A stretch of DNA of 64,000 nt. Source: Pseudofrankia nepalensis. Lineage in GTDB: Bacteria; Actinomycetota; Actinomycetes; Frankiales; Frankiaceae. The position numbers and the translations under genes were made by a program. Under the pieces are notes generated by a model. The model did no database searches, was not told the origin of the DNA, and worked only from the letters and a program-made list of their open reading frames with translations. The DNA lies in the NCBI RefSeq assembly GCF_016786305.1, contig NZ_JADWYV010000007.1; one strand, 5' to 3'. Below, piece by piece: positions 7,445 to 16,363 of this stretch (the stretch's first letter is position 1; each line of letters starts with the position of its first letter).

Positions 7445-8299
7445 GTGCAGCCTCTCTCGGTCATCCTCGTTCACCGCGACCAGCCGGAACGACTCGTCGA
7501 CACGATCGAAGCGTTCCGCGCCCAAGACGTTCCTGTCACGATCACGATCGTCGACAACGGATCGGCGGTCGTGCCGCCCGTCGAGGCCGCCGACGTCGCG
7601 GTCGTGCTGGCTGGCAGCAACCTGGGGTTCGGACCGGCGGTCAACATCGGCTACCGCAGGTTCCTCGCGGACCGGGACGCGGGCGAGTGGGTGGTGATCG
7701 CGCCGCACGACGCGCTGCCCGAGCCCACCTGCCTGAGCCACATGCTGAGCGTGCTCGCGGACCACCCACGGGCCGGGCTGGCGTGCGCCGACGTCGGCGA
7801 CGGCATGACGCCGGTCGTCGATCCCTACCTCGGCGGGATCCTCGTGCCCGGGAGCGCCGACGCGGGCTGGGAGCCGATCGGTCAGCCACACGGCACGCTG
7901 ATGCTCGCCCGGCGTGCCTGCCTCGACGAGGTCGGGATCTTCGACGAGCGCTACTTCGCGTACTGCGAGGAGGCGGACCTCGCGCTGCGGGCGAAGTCCG
8001 CCGGCTGGGAGTCCGGGCTCGTGCGGGGCGCGATGGTCAAGAACCCGTACGTCGGCTCGGCGGCCGCCGCGATCGACTACCTGCAGCTTCGCAACACCCT
8101 GCTGCTCGTGCGAGAGCACTCCGGCCGCTACCACATGTTCATCCGCCTCTGCATCGCGCTGTGGCAGCTGGCGTCGGGCGCGGTCGCCCCGGCCCGGCGG
8201 GGCGCCTACTGGAGCCCCGAGGGGCAGGTCCGAGGGATCGTCGACTTCCTCCGCGGCCGTTTCGGCCCGCCGCCGCCGCACCTGTTCGTCAAGCGCTGA
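7445..8299 (+). CDS. Family 2 glycosyltransferase (rhamnosyltransferase-like)
   Basis: 284 aa with a GTG start. The N-terminus PLSVILVHRDQPERLVDTIEAF and ITIVDNGS are the nucleotide-sugar-binding beginning of a GT-A fold. SNLGFGPAVNIGYR is the segment after beta3 typical of rhamnosyltransferase-like GT2 proteins, and GIFDERYFAYCEEADLALRAKSAGW contains the ED acceptor-site motif. There is no multi-span membrane domain, so it probably acts at the cytoplasmic face on a cell-envelope glycan or glycolipid. The donor and acceptor cannot be told. It stands alone and ends at a strong hairpin. Confidence 0.88.
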   Translation: MQPLSVILVHRDQPERLVDTIEAFRAQDVPVTITIVDNGSAVVPPVEAADVAVVLAGSNLGFGPAVNIGYRRFLADRDAGEWVVIAPHDALPEPTCLSHMLSVLADHPRAGLACADVGDGMTPVVDPYLGGILVPGSADAGWEPIGQPHGTLMLARRACLDEVGIFDERYFAYCEEADLALRAKSAGWESGLVRGAMVKNPYVGSAAAAIDYLQLRNTLLLVREHSGRYHMFIRLCIALWQLASGAVAPARRGAYWSPEGQVRGIVDFLRGRFGPPPPHLFVKR

Positions 8300-8305
8300 C
8301 GCGCC

Positions 8306-8372
8306 CGCCCCGCCGCGGCTCCTCCTTCGCCTGGGAGGGCCGCGGCGGGGCGCCGAACGGCCCCCGTCAGGC
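8306..8372 (+). terminator. Stem-loop after the glycosyltransferase
   Basis: A 14-bp perfect stem CGCCCCGCCGCGGC (8306-8319) pairs with GCCGCGGCGGGGCG (8359-8372) just after the stop. The 39-base loop contains a small inner CTCC/GGAG stem. It fits a factor-assisted terminator in a high-GC genome; there is no U tract. Confidence 0.65.
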
Positions 8373-8574
8373 CCCGCTGCCCTGTCTCTGATCCGAGGCG
8401 TCCGCTACCCGAGACGGCCGCGGCCGGAGGCGTTCGCGACCCAAGGCGTCTCGGACCGCGAACGTCTCCGGCCCGAGACGGCGCCCCACGCTCGCGAGTG
8501 CGGCTAGGATCGTAGAGAGTAAGTGCTCGCAAACAACCGCGCCGCAGCCGACAGGCGAGAACCAGGAGCACACG

Positions 8575-9783
8575 ATGCCGAGGCCGAACTGGCAGCTGCT
8601 TCCGGACCCAGAACCGCAGGAACGCAGCTACTCGATCGTCTCGGTGGACGATCATCTCACCGAGCCCGCCGACATCTTCGTCAAGCGCTTCCCGGCGAAG
8701 CTCCGTGACCAGGCACCTCACCTGATCACGACTCCGGACGGGTCGGAGGCCTGGCTCTACCGCGACCGGCTCTACCGGGACAACGGGATGAGCGTCGTCG
8801 CCGGGCGCCCGAAGTCCGAGTGGACCCTCGACCCGCTGAACTTCAGCGAGATGCGCCGGTCAGCGTGGGACGTGCACGCGCGGGTGAAGGACATGGACCT
8901 CGACGGCATCTGGGCGTCGTTGTGCTTCCCGTCCGGGGCCTGGGGCTTCACCGGCCGCGTGCTGTCGATGAACCTCGACGAACAGGTCGGGCTCGCCGCG
9001 GTCCGGGCGTGGAACAGCTGGATGATCGAGGAGTGGCACGGCGCGTACCCGGAGCGCTTCATCCCGATGCAGCTGCCCTGGTTCAAGGACCCGAAGGTCG
9101 CCGCAGACGAGATCCGCCGCAACGCCGAGCTCGGCTTCACGTCGGTGTCGTTCCTCGAGTCGCCGCACCTGCTCAAGCTCCCGCCGATCACCAACCACAA
9201 GCACTGGGAGCCGTTCTTCAAGGCGTGCGAGGAGACCGACACCGTCATCTCGCTGCACTGCGGCGCGAGCGGCTTCGTCCTGCAGGGCTCGCCCGGTGGT
9301 GGCCTGAACGTGCAGACGTCGCTCTTCCCGGCGGGCGCGTTCTGCGCCGCGGTGGACTGGGTGTGGGCCGGCATCCCGACGCGCTACCCGAACCTCAAGA
9401 TCGCGCTGAGCGAGGGCGGCATCGGCTGGGTGCCGATGGCGATCAACCGCCTCGACTACGTGCTCGCGCACTCCGGCAGCGGCGGCACGCCGTGGACCTA
9501 CGACGTGACGCCGAGCGAGGCGTTGCGCAGGAACTTCTACTTCTGCATGCTCGACGACCCCGGCACCCTCGACCAGCGCCACATGATCGGGATCGACCAC
9601 ATCCTGTTCGAGACGGACTTCCCGCACGCCGACTCGACCTGGCCGGGCTCGCAGGACCTGCTGCGCAAGCGCTTCGCCGACATCCCGCGACACGAGGCCG
9701 TGATGATCGCCGGCGGCAACGCCGCGAAGCTGTTCCGGCATCCGCTGCCCCAGAGCAGCGACTGGCCCGCGATCGCCCCGTAG
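8575..9783 (+). CDS. Amidohydrolase-2 family metal-dependent hydrolase
   Basis: 402 aa. YSIVSVDDHLTEPADIF is the family's opening, with the D-x-H type metal site (VDDHLTEP). Further ligand candidates are SLHCGASGF (His on strand 5 of the TIM barrel), ALSEGGIGWVP and FETDFPHADSTWP, with the late Asp/His pair. WAGIPTRYPNLKIALSEGG is a strong signature of the decarboxylase/hydrolase clade (ACMSD- or 2-pyrone-dicarboxylate-lactonase-like). Members hydrolyse or decarboxylate aromatic or cyclic substrates, and the substrate here is unknown. An AGGAG site precedes the ATG. It is monocistronic; a palindrome follows the stop. Confidence 0.92.
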   Translation: MPRPNWQLLPDPEPQERSYSIVSVDDHLTEPADIFVKRFPAKLRDQAPHLITTPDGSEAWLYRDRLYRDNGMSVVAGRPKSEWTLDPLNFSEMRRSAWDVHARVKDMDLDGIWASLCFPSGAWGFTGRVLSMNLDEQVGLAAVRAWNSWMIEEWHGAYPERFIPMQLPWFKDPKVAADEIRRNAELGFTSVSFLESPHLLKLPPITNHKHWEPFFKACEETDTVISLHCGASGFVLQGSPGGGLNVQTSLFPAGAFCAAVDWVWAGIPTRYPNLKIALSEGGIGWVPMAINRLDYVLAHSGSGGTPWTYDVTPSEALRRNFYFCMLDDPGTLDQRHMIGIDHILFETDFPHADSTWPGSQDLLRKRFADIPRHEAVMIAGGNAAKLFRHPLPQSSDWPAIAP

Positions 9784-9838
9784 ACCCACGCTCGGCCCCA
9801 CGAGCCACCGTGCCGCCAGCGCCGCGCCGCTGGCCGGC

Positions 9839-9862
9839 GGCGCGCGCGTCGACGCGCGCGCC
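9839..9862 (+). terminator. 24-bp perfect palindrome after the amidohydrolase
   Basis: GGCGCGCGCGTC followed directly by its complement GACGCGCGCGCC, 55 bases after the amidohydrolase stop. A terminator-like structure is the simplest reading; a loopless palindrome could also form a cruciform. Confidence 0.5.
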
Positions 9863-9963
9863 CACGGGTCGGCGGCCGGGGCGGCCGCCCGAACGGCCGG
9901 CCGCCGGAGGGTTCTTGGTGAGATGCTTCCCTGGGCACCCACTCACCTGGAGACTTCCGTTCT

Positions 9964-12006
9964 GTGAGCATCCTCGACGACGCCCGCGAGGGCATGAACC
10001 TCGACGTACGACCGCAGGACGACCTCTTCGGCCACGTGAACGGCCGGTGGCTCGCCGAGGCGGAGATCCCGGCCGACCGCTCAAGCTGGGGCCCGTTCGT
10101 GCAGCTGGCCGACACCGCCGAGCGGCAGGTCCGCGACATCATCACCGACCTCGCGGCACGGGACCCGGCGGCCCAGAGCGCCGACACGCGCAAGATCGCC
10201 GACCTCTACAACTCCTTCCTGGACGTCGACACGATCCAGGAGCTCGGCCTGGGTCCGGCGCGGCCGCTGCTGGACGCCGCCCGCGGCGTGCGGGACGTCC
10301 GCGACCTCGCGGCGTTCCTCGGCGAGCTCGAGCGGGTCGGCGGCCACGGGCTGTTCGGCTCCTACGTCGACACCGACGACCGCGACTCCGACCGCTACCT
10401 GTTCAACCTCCTCCAGGGCGGCCTGGGCCTGCCGGACGAGTCGTACTACCGCGAGGAGAAGTTCGCCGAGATCCGCGCGAAGTACGTCGCCTACCTGACC
10501 CGCATGCTCGGGCTGGCCGAGCACCCCGACGCCGACGGCGCCGCGCGGCGGATCCTCGACCTGGACACGTTGATCGCCAAGGGCCACTGGGAGCGGGCCG
10601 AGACCCGCGACGTCCAGAAGACCTACAACCTGAGGACGGCCGAGGAGCTGGCGGCGCTCTGCCCGGCCTTCGACTGGGACGCCTACGTCACCGGCCTCGG
10701 CGGGCACCTGAGCGCAGGAGCACACGCGCGGAGGTCCCTTGCGAGGGACGAGCAAGGGGCCGGAGCGCGTGGGCGACGGAGCGAAGCGGAGACACTGGCC
10801 GGCCCGAGCGCGACGCTCGCCGAGGTGTGCGTGCGGCAGCCGTCGTTCTTCGAGCACCTCTCGGTGGTGCTGACCGACACGCCGATCGAGGTGTGGCGCG
10901 ACTGGCTGGTCGGCCACGTGCTGCGCTCGGCCGCGCCCTACCTGCCCGACGCGTTCGTCGAGACCCATTTCGACTTCTACGGCCGCACGCTGTCCGGCAC
11001 GCCCGAGCTGCGGGCCCGGTGGAAGCGCGCGGTGTCCTTCGTCGAGGGCGCGATCGGTGAGGCGGTCGGCGAGGAGTACGTCGCCCGGCACTTCCCGCCC
11101 CGCGCCAAGGCGCAGATGGACGACCTGGTCGCGAACCTGCTCGCGGCCTACCGTGAGTCGATCTCCCGGCTGGACTGGATGACCGAGGAGACCAAGCAGC
11201 GGGCGTTCGAGAAGCTCGAGACGTTCCGGCCCAAGATCGGCTACCCCGACCGGTTCCGGGACTACTCGAAGCTGCGGGTCCGTGGCGGCGACCTCATGGG
11301 CAACGCCCAGGCCGCCGCGGCGTTCGAGACCGACCGGCAGCTCGCCAAGATCGGCGCGCCGGTCGACCGCGACGAGTGGTTCATGCTCCCGCAGACGGTC
11401 AACGCCTACTACAACCCCGGCACCAACGAGATCTGCTTCCCGGCGGGCATCCTGCAGAAGCCGTTCTTCAGCCCGGACGCCCATCCGGCCGAGAACTACG
11501 GCGGCATCGGCGCCGTCATCGGCCATGAGGTCGGTCACGGTTTCGACGACCAGGGAGCGCAGTACGACGGCGCCGGCAACCTCAACGACTGGTGGACCCC
11601 GGCCGACAAGGCCGCGTTCGAGGTGAAGTCGAAGACGCTGGTGGAGCAGTACAACGCCTTCGAGCCGCGCAACCTGCCGGGCGAGAAGGTGAACGGCGCG
11701 CTCACCGTCGGCGAGAACATCGGCGATCTCGGCGGCCTGACCATCGCGCACCATGCCTACGTCATCTCCCAGGGCGGCGAGGCCGCCCGCGACGACCGGC
11801 GGCGGCTGTTCATGAACTGGGCCTATGTGTGGCGCACCAAGCGCCGCCTCGAGCTCGAGCGGCAGTACCTCACCACCGACCCGCACAGCCCGCCGGAGTT
11901 CCGCGCCAACATCGCGCGCAACCTCGACGAGTTCCACGAGGTCTTCGACACCACCCCCGGCGACGGCCTGTGGCTCGACCCCGACGACCGGGTCCGCATC
12001 TGGTAG
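9964..12006 (+). CDS. M13 (neprilysin/PepO) family zinc metallopeptidase
   Basis: 680 aa, GTG start. NAYYNPGTNEICFPAGILQ binds substrate in this family. IGHEVGHGFDDQGAQYDGAGNL contains the HExxH zinc site (His ~521 and 525). GENIGDLGGL provides the third zinc ligand and the conserved Asp, and the C-terminus ends in a basic-aromatic motif. There is no signal peptide or N-terminal membrane segment, so like other actinobacterial PepO proteins it is probably cytoplasmic and cleaves oligopeptides. Residues ~250-280 (SAGAHARRSLARDEQGAGARGRRSEAETL) interrupt a conserved stretch; this inserted sequence corresponds to a palindromic DNA element listed separately. The frame is intact, and the insertion lies far from the active site. 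Confidence 0.95.
   Translation: MSILDDAREGMNLDVRPQDDLFGHVNGRWLAEAEIPADRSSWGPFVQLADTAERQVRDIITDLAARDPAAQSADTRKIADLYNSFLDVDTIQELGLGPARPLLDAARGVRDVRDLAAFLGELERVGGHGLFGSYVDTDDRDSDRYLFNLLQGGLGLPDESYYREEKFAEIRAKYVAYLTRMLGLAEHPDADGAARRILDLDTLIAKGHWERAETRDVQKTYNLRTAEELAALCPAFDWDAYVTGLGGHLSAGAHARRSLARDEQGAGARGRRSEAETLAGPSATLAEVCVRQPSFFEHLSVVLTDTPIEVWRDWLVGHVLRSAAPYLPDAFVETHFDFYGRTLSGTPELRARWKRAVSFVEGAIGEAVGEEYVARHFPPRAKAQMDDLVANLLAAYRESISRLDWMTEETKQRAFEKLETFRPKIGYPDRFRDYSKLRVRGGDLMGNAQAAAAFETDRQLAKIGAPVDRDEWFMLPQTVNAYYNPGTNEICFPAGILQKPFFSPDAHPAENYGGIGAVIGHEVGHGFDDQGAQYDGAGNLNDWWTPADKAAFEVKSKTLVEQYNAFEPRNLPGEKVNGALTVGENIGDLGGLTIAHHAYVISQGGEAARDDRRRLFMNWAYVWRTKRRLELERQYLTTDPHSPPEFRANIARNLDEFHEVFDTTPGDGLWLDPDDRVRIW
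10723..10771 (+). repeat. Palindromic element inserted in-frame in the M13 peptidase gene
   Basis: CACGCGC (10723-10729) pairs with GCGCGTG (10765-10771), and CCCTTGC with GCAAGGG inside it, forming a long interrupted hairpin with loop GAGGGACGA. Flanking sequence GGGCGACGGAGCGAAGCGGAG has the feel of a repeat element. The translated product is Arg/Gly/Glu-rich and unlike the rest of the protein. It resembles the protein-coding palindromic elements described in Rickettsia, but kinship to any family is not shown. Confidence 0.7.
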
Positions 12007-12024
12007 CCGGAAGCTGGCCGGCCG

Positions 12025-12054
12025 GGGTCCGCGGCTTCCGGCAGCCGCGGACCC
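12025..12054 (+). terminator. Stem-loop after the M13 peptidase
   Basis: GGGTCCGCGGCT (12025-12036), a six-base loop, then AGCCGCGGACCC (12043-12054): a perfect 12-bp stem beginning 19 bases after the stop codon. It probably terminates the peptidase transcript, and it borders the inverted partial copy of the dispersed repeat. Confidence 0.65.
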
Positions 12055-12135
12055 GGCCTGGGATCGGGGCATGAGCCAGGGTGCCAAAACAGGCCGTGGC
12101 GGCACCACCAGCGCTGGAATCATGGACCGGACTGC
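12050..12135 (-). repeat. Partial inverted copy of the 190-bp dispersed repeat (copy C)
   Basis: Read on the minus strand, this segment aligns with the middle of copy A: CCATGATTCCAG, then a stem GGTGCC...GGCACC, then CCCCGATCCCAGG. By eye about 70% of positions agree over ~75 bases. It lies in opposite orientation to copy A in the same gap. Confidence 0.65.
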
Positions 12136-12236
12136 CCGCGGGCCAGGACGCGACGCGATCAGCGCCAGCTCCCTGTCCACCGTCCGTGCCTGCTGGGGCC
12201 ACGACCTCGTCCAGGAGCCATCAGACAAGCCCTGAA

Positions 12237-12426
12237 GAAACCTCGGAACCGACGAGCGGGGCGGCCCGAGGGGCAGCTGGTCATGACCTGTGGGGTTTTC
12301 GACCATGATCCCAGACGCCATGGTGCCGAAAACCCGCTCGTCTGGCGCCATAGCCCATGGACCGATCCCAGGACCGGCCGGCCGCCAGGGATCTTCCATC
12401 GCCACAGGCGGCCGGTCGAAGGCCGG
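12237..12426 (+). repeat. 190-bp dispersed structured repeat (copy A)
   Basis: From GAAACCTCGG to GAAGGCCGG it aligns with 57694-57883 over its whole length, with only a one-base shift and roughly three quarters or more identity by eye. The core GACCATGATCCCAGA is shared. It is followed by a stem ATGGTGCC (12320-12327) / GGCGCCAT (12344-12351) that in copy B is GTGGTGCC/GGCACCAC, so pairing is kept while bases change. GGTCATGACC, a perfect palindrome, precedes it. It is non-coding, lying between the M13 peptidase and the TrmH-like gene. Confidence 0.85.
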
Positions 12427-12434
12427 CTCCATCA

Positions 12435-12956
12435 CTAAACGAGTCCGGCGAGCCGGTAGAGGACCAGGGAGCCGGCGACAGCGACGTTGAGGCTCGCGCC
12501 GGTGCCGATCATCGGTATCTCGACCGCGACGTCGACCAGTCCCAAGGCGTCGGCCGGCAGGCCTGTCCGCTCGTGGCCGAGCAGCATCACGGTGCGTTGC
12601 CTGGCAGCCGGCAGGTCGGCGAGGCGGACCGACTCGTCGGTGAGCTCGACGCCGACGACGCGGCTGCCGGCGGCCTTCTGGCCTTCGAGCCAGGACAGTG
12701 GGTCGCGGCCGACCCAGTGCACGCAGCTCCGGTGCCGCAGCGTGTTGCCGCGGGCGAGTGCCTCGGGTACGTGGGGAAGCCGGGGTACCGCGAGACAGGC
12801 CCCGACGGCGTCGCAGGTACGCAGGAGCGTGCCCAGGTTGACGCCGTGCAGGGGCCACAGCGGCGCGGCGATCAGATGGTCCCAGCAGGAATGCGAGCGT
12901 GGGCGACGGGCACGTCGCAGCTCCCCCGGGCTGCGCGGGCGCGGGGCGCTCACCAT
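12435..12956 (-). CDS. TrmH/SpoU-type RNA 2'-O-methyltransferase
   Basis: 173 aa from the ATG at 12956. The SPOUT trefoil-knot motifs are visible: HGVNLGTLLRTCDAVGACLAV (motif 1, with the N..R pair), MLLGHERTGLPADAL (motif 2, LG.E..GL) and VEIPMIGTGASLNVAVAGSLVLYRL (motif 3, IPM...SLNVA). These bind SAM and build the active site for ribose 2'-O-methylation of tRNA or rRNA. There is no N-terminal RNA-binding extension, so it is a minimal version of the fold. The open frame continues upstream of 12956, but that part lies antisense to the helicase gene and has no family features. It is divergent from the helicase, with their 5' ends ~260 bp apart. Confidence 0.9.
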   Translation of the reverse strand: MVSAPRPRSPGELRRARRPRSHSCWDHLIAAPLWPLHGVNLGTLLRTCDAVGACLAVPRLPHVPEALARGNTLRHRSCVHWVGRDPLSWLEGQKAAGSRVVGVELTDESVRLADLPAARQRTVMLLGHERTGLPADALGLVDVAVEIPMIGTGASLNVAVAGSLVLYRLAGLV

Positions 12957-13219
12957 CCGTTGGTGGAGACCACCTCCGCATCGCCGACTCGACCGGCCGA
13001 CCGGCCCGCTTCCCACGATCTCCACATGAGCACGGCGCTTCGCGGCGCGCCGAAACCATCGACGACGACAGTCGCGTCGACGATACCGTGACCAGCAGGC
13101 GGCGAGTCCGTCTTGTCGCTGGCCGCTTCGACGCCCACGCGGGTCGCATGGTGTACGTAAGCTCTCGGGCGAGCGCCGCGGAGATGCCCGAACTCGGGCA
13201 ACGGCCTCTGGGAGTGCCG

Positions 13220-16200
13220 ATGCTGGTCGTGCACGGTGTCCGCGCGACCGCCAGCGGGGTCTGGCTGTGGGCCGAGGACACGCGGCGGTGGAGCCAGGCA
13301 CCGGGACGACCTGACACGTTCCGTGGAAGCGGGAGCGGCGAACGGGCGCCGGGGCCAACCCGGAACACCGAGCCCGCGCCCCACCCCTTCGCCGCCCTGC
13401 CCCCGGAGCTGGCGCCGCTCGCCACGGGCGGACCCACCGCGACCCCGCGGCTCGCCGTGTTCCTGCCGAGCGCACCCGCGGCACCGCTCGCCTCGCCGGA
13501 CCTCGCGGCCGCATTGGCCGCCGCGACGCCCGGGTCCGGACCTGGTGGAGCCGGCGCGCCTGCCCATGGCCCGGTCCTGCGGCGCTGGCTGGTCGACACG
13601 ATCCGCCCGGAGGCCCCACTGGCACTCGGAGCGTTGCGGGAGCCGGGCGAGGCGTTCCGCCTCGGGGCCTCCGCGCTGTTCCTGCTGGCCGTCGACGCGT
13701 TCGCCGCGGACCTGGTCGACCGCGGCCGGGTTCTCCCGGCGGTCGGGTGGGACGGCGCGCGGCCGCTGGCGCGCTGGCAGCCGGTCCTCACCGGGCCGGA
13801 CGCCGAACGGTTCGACGACCTGACCGCCGGCATGCCGCCGGCGTTCCGCGCCGTCGGCGAGGGCGCCGCCGCCGGGAACGACCCGGCCGAGGCACTGGGC
13901 GGCACGCTCGACGACCTCGTGGACGCCCACGCGCGCGGACGGCTTCGGCGGGCGCGGCGTACGCCGTCGGCCCCGGGACCGCCCGGGCCGCCCCTGGGCG
14001 GCGCCACGGCCGGCTGGCTACGCGCCCTCGGCGACGACCCGCGCTTCACCGCCGCCGGCGACGCGGCGCACGAGCTCGCCACGAAGGTCGAGACGTGGCG
14101 CTCGGGCGGCACCCGGCCGTGGCCAACACGGGTGTGCTTCCGGCTCGGCGAACCGGGTGCCCTGTCGAGGACCGCTCCGGGCGACGCCGACGCCTGGCGG
14201 ATCGACTTCCTGGTCCAGGCGGTCGAGGACCCCGGTGTCCGGGTGCCCGCCGGCCAGGTCTGGCGGGATCGGCCCACCGGGCCCGCGACGTGGGCCACCG
14301 AGACCGAGGAGTCGCTGCTCGCCGGGCTCGGGCGGGCCGTGGCCGTGTGGCCTGAGCTGGGCCGGGCGCTGCGCGAGGCCCGGCCGACAGGACTGGACCT
14401 GACCCTCGAGCAGGCCCAGGAGTTCCTGCGCGTCGCCGGTTCCCTCGAGCAGGAGGGCTTCGGGGTGCTCGTGCCGTCCTGGTGGGCGCGGCCGGTCCGG
14501 CCCACGCCTCGGCTCGCCGTGCGCGCGGTGAACCCGATGACGCCGATCCTGCGGGACGTCACGACGGACCTCGACCAGATCGTCGACTTCCGCTGGGCCG
14601 TCAGCCTGGGCGACGTCGAGCTCAGCCGCGCCGAGCTCGACGGCCTCGCGCGGGCGAAGTCCGAGCTCGTCAAGGTCAGGGGCCGGTGGACCCGGGTGGA
14701 CCCCGGCACGCTCGCCGGGCTCGACCTGGCCCGGCGGTCCGCCGGCGGCCGGATGGCCGTCCGCGACGTCCTCCCCTTCGCCGGTCTGTCCGCCCACCCC
14801 GCCGGGGACGACGCCGCCGGCACGGAGATCGAGGTGGTCGCGGACGGCTGGCTCGGCGCTCTGCTCGCCGGCCTGGACCGCCAGCCGAGCCAGGGGCCGC
14901 CGCTGGTCGAGCCGCCCGCCGGCCTGGGGGTACGCCTGCGCCCCTACCAGGCACACGGCCTGGCCTGGCTCGCCCTGCTCGACCGGCTCGGCGTCGGGGC
15001 GGTCCTCGCCGACGACATGGGCCTGGGCAAGACCATCCAGGTCCTGGCACTGGAGCTGCTCACCCGGGACGCCGGCCGCCGCGGGCCCACCCTCGTCGTC
15101 TGCCCGACCTCGGTGCTCGGGAACTGGCTGCGCGAGGCGGAGCGGGTCGCTCCCGGCCTGCGGGTCCACACCCACCACGCGGACCGCCGGCGGCCGGAGG
15201 TGGAGCTGGCCGAGGCCGCCCGGGGGCATGACCTGGTCCTCACGACCTACACGCAGCTCGCCCGTGACGTCGAGGAGTTCCGCCCGGTCGCGTGGGAACG
15301 GCTCGTCCTCGACGAGGCGCAGCAGATCAAGAACTCCGCGACCGCCCAGGCCCGCGCCGCGCGCCGGCTGACCGCCCGCCACCGGGTCGCGCTGACCGGC
15401 ACCCCGGTGGAGAACCGGCTCGGCGACCTCTGGTCGATCATGCGTGTGGTCAACCCGGGGCTGCTCGGCTCGGCCAGCTCGTTCCGCGCCCGCTACGCGG
15501 TGCCGATCGAGCGTTACGGCGACGCCGACGCGACCGCCCGGCTGCGCCGGCGGATCCGCCCCGTCGTGCTGCGCCGGGTGAAGACCGACCCGTCGGTGGT
15601 GCGTGACCTGCCGGCGAAGGCGGAGCTGCGCCAGCTGTGCACGCTGACGACGGAGCAGGCGTCGCTGTACCGGGCGGTCGTCGACGACATGATGGAGCGC
15701 CTGCGGGACGCCTCGTCCCCGGTACGCCGGAGCGGCGTCGTGCTCGCGGCGATGACGCGGCTGAAGCAGGTCTGCAACCACCCGGCCCACCTGCTCGGGG
15801 ACTCCTCGGCGCTGCCCGGCCGGTCCGGCAAGCTGGCCCGGCTGGAGGAGCTGCTCGCGCAGGTCGTCGCGGGCGGCGAGCGGGCGCTGTGCTTCACCCA
15901 GTTCGCCCGCTTCGGCGCCATGCTCGCCCCCTACCTGTCCACCCGGCTCGGGGTGGACGTGTCGTTCCTGCACGGCGGCCTGCGTCCCGCCGAGCGGGAC
16001 AGGCTCGTCGAGCGCTTCCAGACCCGGCAAGGACCGGGCGTGTTCCTGCTCTCCCTCAAGGCCGGCGGCACCGGCGTGAACCTGACCGCGGCGAACCACG
16101 TCATCCACATCGACCGCTGGTGGAACCCCGCGGTGGAGGCACAGGCGACGGACCGCGCCCACCGCATCGGCCAGCGGCGCGACGTGTGGGTCCAGACGCT

Positions 16201-16363
16201 GCTGTGCATGGGCACGCTCGAGGAGCGCATCGACCGGATCCTCACGGACAAGGCGGCGCTGGCCCGGACCATCGTCGGCGGCGGCGAGAGCTGGCTGGGG
16301 GCGCTGTCCACCGACGAGCTGCGGGATCTCGTCGCGCTCGCGCCCGAGGCCGTCCATGACTGA
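13220..16363 (+). CDS. SNF2-family DEAD/DEAH-like helicase with DUF3670 region
   Basis: 1047 aa from the ATG at 13220, chosen because MLVVHGV..ASGVWLWAEDT is the usual opening and GGGAG stands five bases upstream; longer starts (13148) are possible. The N-terminal ~450 residues carry the SNF2-associated DUF3670-type region (LDLTLEQAQEFLRVAGSLEQEGFGVLVPSWW). The motor follows: RPYQAHGLAWLALLD, DDMGLGKTIQVLAL (Walker A ~598), LDEAQQIKN (motif II ~697), LTGTPVENRLGDLWSI, then LHGGLRPAERDRLVERF, LLSLKAGGTGVNLTAANHVIHIDRWWNPAVE and DRAHRIGQ (motif VI ~977). It is a double-stranded DNA translocase, probably remodelling protein-DNA complexes. It overlaps the SWIM gene by 8 bases, a pairing seen across actinobacteria. 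Confidence 0.95.
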   Translation: MLVVHGVRATASGVWLWAEDTRRWSQAPGRPDTFRGSGSGERAPGPTRNTEPAPHPFAALPPELAPLATGGPTATPRLAVFLPSAPAAPLASPDLAAALAAATPGSGPGGAGAPAHGPVLRRWLVDTIRPEAPLALGALREPGEAFRLGASALFLLAVDAFAADLVDRGRVLPAVGWDGARPLARWQPVLTGPDAERFDDLTAGMPPAFRAVGEGAAAGNDPAEALGGTLDDLVDAHARGRLRRARRTPSAPGPPGPPLGGATAGWLRALGDDPRFTAAGDAAHELATKVETWRSGGTRPWPTRVCFRLGEPGALSRTAPGDADAWRIDFLVQAVEDPGVRVPAGQVWRDRPTGPATWATETEESLLAGLGRAVAVWPELGRALREARPTGLDLTLEQAQEFLRVAGSLEQEGFGVLVPSWWARPVRPTPRLAVRAVNPMTPILRDVTTDLDQIVDFRWAVSLGDVELSRAELDGLARAKSELVKVRGRWTRVDPGTLAGLDLARRSAGGRMAVRDVLPFAGLSAHPAGDDAAGTEIEVVADGWLGALLAGLDRQPSQGPPLVEPPAGLGVRLRPYQAHGLAWLALLDRLGVGAVLADDMGLGKTIQVLALELLTRDAGRRGPTLVVCPTSVLGNWLREAERVAPGLRVHTHHADRRRPEVELAEAARGHDLVLTTYTQLARDVEEFRPVAWERLVLDEAQQIKNSATAQARAARRLTARHRVALTGTPVENRLGDLWSIMRVVNPGLLGSASSFRARYAVPIERYGDADATARLRRRIRPVVLRRVKTDPSVVRDLPAKAELRQLCTLTTEQASLYRAVVDDMMERLRDASSPVRRSGVVLAAMTRLKQVCNHPAHLLGDSSALPGRSGKLARLEELLAQVVAGGERALCFTQFARFGAMLAPYLSTRLGVDVSFLHGGLRPAERDRLVERFQTRQGPGVFLLSLKAGGTGVNLTAANHVIHIDRWWNPAVEAQATDRAHRIGQRRDVWVQTLLCMGTLEERIDRILTDKAALARTIVGGGESWLGALSTDELRDLVALAPEAVHD

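Noticed and set aside
10081..14823. 1580-codon open frame on the minus strand across the M13 peptidase and helicase genes
   Set aside because: It is a GC-driven shadow: its composition is Arg/Gly/Val-rich without domains, while the opposite strand carries two well-marked enzymes. Only the piece 12435-12956 within it is a real gene (TrmH-like).
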